A stretch of 8,860 nucleotides of DNA from CBDTTW01 sp965363675 (GTDB lineage Bacteria > Bacteroidota > Rhodothermia > Rhodothermales > DASSAV01). Below the pieces are notes generated by a model. The model had not been told where the DNA came from, ran no database searches, and saw only the letters and a list, made by a program, of their open reading frames with translations. Position numbers and translations under genes: made by a program. Positions 6,839-8,860 of the stretch are shown here, one piece after another. Location: contig CBDTTW010000127.1 in NCBI GenBank assembly GCA_965363675.1, positions 1 through 8,860 of the forward strand, read 5' to 3'. Every line of letters starts with the position of its first letter. Positions within the stretch are counted from its first letter, which is position 1.

Positions 6839-7468
6839 CTAATAAGCCCTGCTCCCGTAGAGCAGCCGGGTGAACTCGGCGCGCGTCTGCGCGCTCTCCA
6901 GGAATATACCGCTCATCGCGCTCGTCGTCGTGACGGAATGCTGCTTTTCAGCCCCCCGCATCATCATGCACAGGTGCTGCGCCTCGATCACCACGCCTAC
7001 GCCGTGCGGTTCGAGCACCTGTTGCAGCGCATCCCGAATCTGTATCGTCAGCCGCTCCTGCACCTGGAGCCGACGGCTGAACACGTCCACGATGCGCGGA
7101 ATCTTGCTCAGCCCCACGATGCGCCCGCTCGGCACGTAGGCCACATGCGCCTTGCCGAAAAACGGCAGCATGTGGTGCTCGCACAACGAATACACCTCGA
7201 TGTCTTTGACGATGATCATCTCGGAGTAATCCTCCGTGAAAAGCGCCGAGCGCAAAATCTCGTGCGGGTCGAGGTCGTAGCCGTGCAGCAGGAACTGGTA
7301 CGCCTTCGCCACGCGCTCCGGCGTTTTGACGAGCCCCTCGCGGTCGGGGTCTTCGCCCATCGTCTCGATGATCCGGCGGACCAAGTCGGAGACGACCTCC
7401 GTCCGGTGATCGTCGTACTGGTCGGTGCGCAGGTAGGCGCCCGGCTGAAGCGTGTCGCGGGGATTCAA
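6839..7468 (-). CDS. folE: GTP cyclohydrolase I (type IA, zinc-dependent)
   Basis: A 209-residue cytosolic enzyme converting GTP to 7,8-dihydroneopterin triphosphate plus formate (EC 3.5.4.16), the entry step to folate and tetrahydrobiopterin. Visible signatures: EDPDREGLVKTPERVAKAY at 39-57, SLCEHHMLPFFGKAHVAYVP at 94-113, LSKIPRIVDVFSRRLQVQE at 120-138, EAQHLCMMMRG at 162-172 and the C-terminal TTTSAMSGIF at 180-189. Cys96, His99 and Cys167 are the expected zinc ligands, placing it in type IA rather than the metal-flexible FolE2 family. The start is a TTG at 7468; no ATG or GTG precedes the conserved core, so TTG is likely real, with about 25 residues before the core helix. It begins 22 bp after the PTPS stop and ends 6 bp before the SDR start, so the three genes form one operon. 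Confidence 0.96.
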   Translation of the reverse strand: MNPRDTLQPGAYLRTDQYDDHRTEVVSDLVRRIIETMGEDPDREGLVKTPERVAKAYQFLLHGYDLDPHEILRSALFTEDYSEMIIVKDIEVYSLCEHHMLPFFGKAHVAYVPSGRIVGLSKIPRIVDVFSRRLQVQERLTIQIRDALQQVLEPHGVGVVIEAQHLCMMMRGAEKQHSVTTTSAMSGIFLESAQTRAEFTRLLYGSRAY

Positions 7469-7490
7469 GGGCAGTCGGGGTTTTACAGGG

Positions 7491-7904
7491 TTATTCGCCG
7501 CGGTATTCGGCCATGTTGTGCTCGGTCTCGTACAGCCGGACGGCGTGCAGCTCTCCGGAGGGCAGCGCGTCGGCCAGGCGCCGCCAGAAGGCCGCCGCCA
7601 GGTTCTCCGTAGTCGGCAGGATGCCTTGCAGGAAGTCCACGTCCAGGTTCAGGTTGGCGTGGTCGCACGGCTCCAGGATGCGCTCCTCGATGAGCGCCTG
7701 CAGCAGGCCCAGGTCGATCACGTACCCGGTCTCCGGGTCCGGCTCCCCGGCTACGGTCACTTCCAGCACGTAGTTATGGCCGTGCCAGTTGGGGCTGTTG
7801 CATTTTCCGAAGGTCTCCCGGTTCCAGTCGGCGTCGCGGCGCGGGTTGTCGAGCCGGTGCGCCGCGTTGAAGCGCGCCTTGCGGGTCACGTAAACTCTCG
7901 GCAT
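7491..7904 (-). CDS. 6-pyruvoyl-tetrahydropterin synthase family protein (PTPS-like; usually auto-named QueD)
   Basis: A 137-residue member of the PTPS/QueD family. Zinc ligands are His16 (NAAHRL), His41 and His43 (HGHNY). The catalytic triad is complete: Cys35, Asp81 and His82 (CDHANLNLD). Glu126 in LYETEHN is the pterin-anchoring glutamate. The Cys to HGH spacing is CX5HGH (CNSPNWHGHNY), as in animal PTPS, whereas E. coli QueD has CX3HGH. The PTTENLAAAFW and LYETEHNMAEYRGE segments also resemble human PTPS. It would convert dihydroneopterin triphosphate to 6-pyruvoyl-tetrahydropterin. Adjacency to folE and a sepiapterin-reductase-like SDR favours biopterin synthesis, though 6-carboxytetrahydropterin synthesis for queuosine cannot be excluded and members can be promiscuous. 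The ATG at 7904 fits the family N-terminus; upstream frame to 8162 is antisense to the HIT gene. First gene of the operon. Confidence 0.92.
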   Translation of the reverse strand: MPRVYVTRKARFNAAHRLDNPRRDADWNRETFGKCNSPNWHGHNYVLEVTVAGEPDPETGYVIDLGLLQALIEERILEPCDHANLNLDVDFLQGILPTTENLAAAFWRRLADALPSGELHAVRLYETEHNMAEYRGE

Positions 7905-8064
7905 AATCGGGCGGGGGCTTGCAGGGCAGGGGTGCTTAGAACGACCGCCCGCGCCCGCCGTTCCGGGGCGCCGCCGGGGCCAAATGCGCGGCCCGCGCGG
8001 GCGCTGCGGTTGCAGGCTGTATATTGCAGCACGCCTGCTTCCCGCCGACTTGCCCGACATCCTC
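7905..8064. promoter_or_regulatory. Divergent intergenic region between the pterin operon and the HIT gene
   Basis: A 160-bp gap that must drive the pterin operon to the left and the HIT gene to the right. It holds a perfect 12-bp GC palindrome at 7991-8002, TTGCAG three times (7919, 8010, 8024; the last two 14 bp apart), and an AT-rich TATATT at 8020. No clear minus-strand promoter, riboswitch or terminator is recognisable, so the palindrome's function is unknown. Confidence 0.35.
8020..8025 (+). promoter_or_regulatory. Putative -10 element for the HIT gene
   Basis: TATATT differs from TATAAT at one position and is the only such hexamer in a very GC-rich gap. Transcription would start near 8032, about 33 bases before the ATG at 8065. 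No matching -35 hexamer lies 17 bp upstream, so this is tentative. Confidence 0.3.
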
Positions 8065-8409
8065 ATGGCGCAAAAGTCCCTCTTCGAGAAAATCGCCGAC
8101 CGGGAAATCCCCGCCGACATCGTGTTCGAGGACGAGCACTGCCTGGCCCTGCGCGACATCAACCCTCAGGCTCCGACGCACCTGCTCATCGTGCCGCGCC
8201 GCCGCATCCCGAGCCTGGAGGCGCTCGTCGAGGCCGACGCGGGCCTTATCGGGCATCTGTTCGTCGTCGCAAGCACGCTCGCGGCCCGCGAGGGCCTGGC
8301 GCGCGGCTACCGCACGGTCTTCAACTGCGGCCCGGACGGCGGGCAGTCCGTGGACCATTTGCACCTGCACCTGCTCGGAGGCCGCGCGCTGGGCTGGCCT
8401 CCCGGCTGA
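8065..8409 (+). CDS. HIT family nucleotide-binding protein, HinT type
   Basis: A 114-residue cytosolic purine-nucleoside phosphoramidase-type protein. It has the HinT N-terminus (SLFEKIADREIPADIVFED at 5-23), then RDINPQAPTHLLIVPRR at 30-46, and the C-terminal GGQSVDHLHLHLLGGRALGW at 92-111. The histidine triad is His98, His100 and His102, with His102 the expected nucleophile. E. coli HinT has the same order (IFSKI.RREIPSDIV, DISPQAPTH, GGQ.V.H.H.HLLGGRPLG). Family activity is hydrolysis of AMP-lysine and other nucleoside phosphoramidates; the cellular role is often unclear. I chose the ATG at 8065 because it gives the standard HinT start; the frame upstream is GC-rich intergenic sequence. 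The next gene begins 3 bp after the stop. Confidence 0.93.
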   Translation: MAQKSLFEKIADREIPADIVFEDEHCLALRDINPQAPTHLLIVPRRRIPSLEALVEADAGLIGHLFVVASTLAAREGLARGYRTVFNCGPDGGQSVDHLHLHLLGGRALGWPPG

Positions 8410-8412
8410 GGC

Positions 8413-8860
8413 ATGGCCGCCGCCTGCCGGCGGGTCGCCGCCGCGTTGCTGCTGCTGTGCGCGCTCGCGCCGGCCCACGCCCAGGAGCGCAGCGCCCTCA
8501 CGACCGGTCTCGAACGCGACGTGAACCGCTACCGCTGGTCCGCAGGGCTCACCCTCGACGAGCAGATCGGCCCCTACCGCCTGGCGCTCCGCGACCGCTT
8601 CCTCTCCGACGCATTCATTCTCTTTTCCGACCGGATCAACTTTCGGGACGAAAACCAGCTCGCCTGGCGCCTCGACCGGCCGGTGGGGCAGGGGGCGGGG
8701 CTGTTCGTGCGCGGGCGCTCGGCGTGGTTCAGCCAGAGCCGCGCCTTCAGCCAGGAAGCGCTCGGCGGCGTCCGCCTGGAGCCCTCGTCCTCTGCCTGGG
8801 CCGAGCCGGCTTTCGGCGTTGCGTGGGACCAGCGGCCCGGCATCGCCCTTGAAGGCGGTC
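8413..8860 (+). CDS. Secreted protein, possible outer-membrane beta-barrel, N-terminal part
   Basis: Translation from the ATG at 8413 gives 149 residues with no stop before the right edge, so the gene is 3'-truncated. It opens with a signal peptide: Arg6-Arg7, a hydrophobic core at about 8-19, and a likely signal peptidase I site after AHA (residues 21-23), before Gln24. The mature part has short alternating polar/hydrophobic stretches with many aromatic and Arg residues (RYRWSAGLTL, GPYRLALRDRFL, NQLAWRLDR, GLFVRGRSAWF, AEPAFGVAWD), a texture typical of transmembrane beta-strands of outer-membrane proteins. I recognise no family. It begins 3 bp after the HIT stop, so it is probably cotranscribed, although a HinT protein and an envelope protein have no obvious shared task. 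The gene call is good because of the signal peptide and continuous coding style; barrel topology is inferred. Confidence 0.75.
   Translation, partial: MAAACRRVAAALLLLCALAPAHAQERSALTTGLERDVNRYRWSAGLTLDEQIGPYRLALRDRFLSDAFILFSDRINFRDENQLAWRLDRPVGQGAGLFVRGRSAWFSQSRAFSQEALGGVRLEPSSSAWAEPAFGVAWDQRPGIALEGG

Noticed and set aside
7452..8852. A 466-codon plus-strand frame spanning the PTPS, HIT and barrel genes
   Set aside because: It crosses three better-supported genes and two strands' coding, and its product has no domain; an artefact of high GC.
1..8860. CRISPR array, transposase, prophage, tRNA/rRNA or defence island
   Set aside because: I found no regularly spaced repeats, transposase or integrase motifs, terminal inverted repeats or structured RNA genes; the content is core metabolic and envelope genes.

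Overview
The window is high-GC bacterial DNA (by eye about two thirds G+C or more) with tightly packed metabolic and envelope genes. Bacteroidota-type features in a GC-rich genome point to the Rhodothermota (Rhodothermus/Salinibacter/Rubricoccus relatives). These features are a lipoprotein GH3–serine hydrolase fusion, a DUF5009/NagX-like membrane acyltransferase, a Bacteroidota-style YqgE/AlgH protein and a PTPS-like protein next to folE. The lineage call is inference from recalled family resemblance, not from a database match. I see no mobile element, CRISPR array, rRNA or tRNA.

Layout. (1) Positions 1-3511, minus strand: a two-gene envelope/amino-sugar unit. A large lipoprotein combining a NagZ-type GH3 hexosaminidase with a serine hydrolase domain is followed 14 bp later by a DUF5009/NagX-like (HGSNAT family) acyltransferase that runs off the left edge. 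(2) Positions 3512-3644: a divergent intergenic region with an AT-rich island. (3) Positions 3645-6131, plus strand: an unrecognised Trp-rich 141-aa protein, a YqgE/AlgH protein and nicotinate phosphoribosyltransferase (NAD salvage). (4) Positions 6128-7904, minus strand: a compact PTPS–folE–SDR operon. PTPS is 6-pyruvoyl-tetrahydropterin synthase-like, folE encodes GTP cyclohydrolase I, and the SDR resembles sepiapterin reductase. Its last stop codon overlaps the convergent pncB stop. (5) Positions 7905-8064: a second divergent intergenic region. (6) Positions 8065-8860, plus strand: a HinT-type HIT protein followed 3 bp later by a secreted, possibly outer-membrane beta-barrel protein cut by the right edge.

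How the genes work together. The best-supported system is block 4. GTP cyclohydrolase I makes 7,8-dihydroneopterin triphosphate, PTPS converts it to 6-pyruvoyl-tetrahydropterin, and a sepiapterin reductase would reduce that to tetrahydrobiopterin. Three consecutive genes may therefore encode complete de novo tetrahydrobiopterin synthesis. The PTPS has the CX5HGH spacing of animal PTPS rather than the CX3HGH of E. coli QueD, so automatic 'queuosine' naming could be misleading. Block 1 plausibly releases GlcNAc-type sugars and peptides or esters from wall material at the cell surface and handles the sugar at the inner membrane. The two genes cut by the window edges (1-557 and 8413-8860) were found by direct translation.
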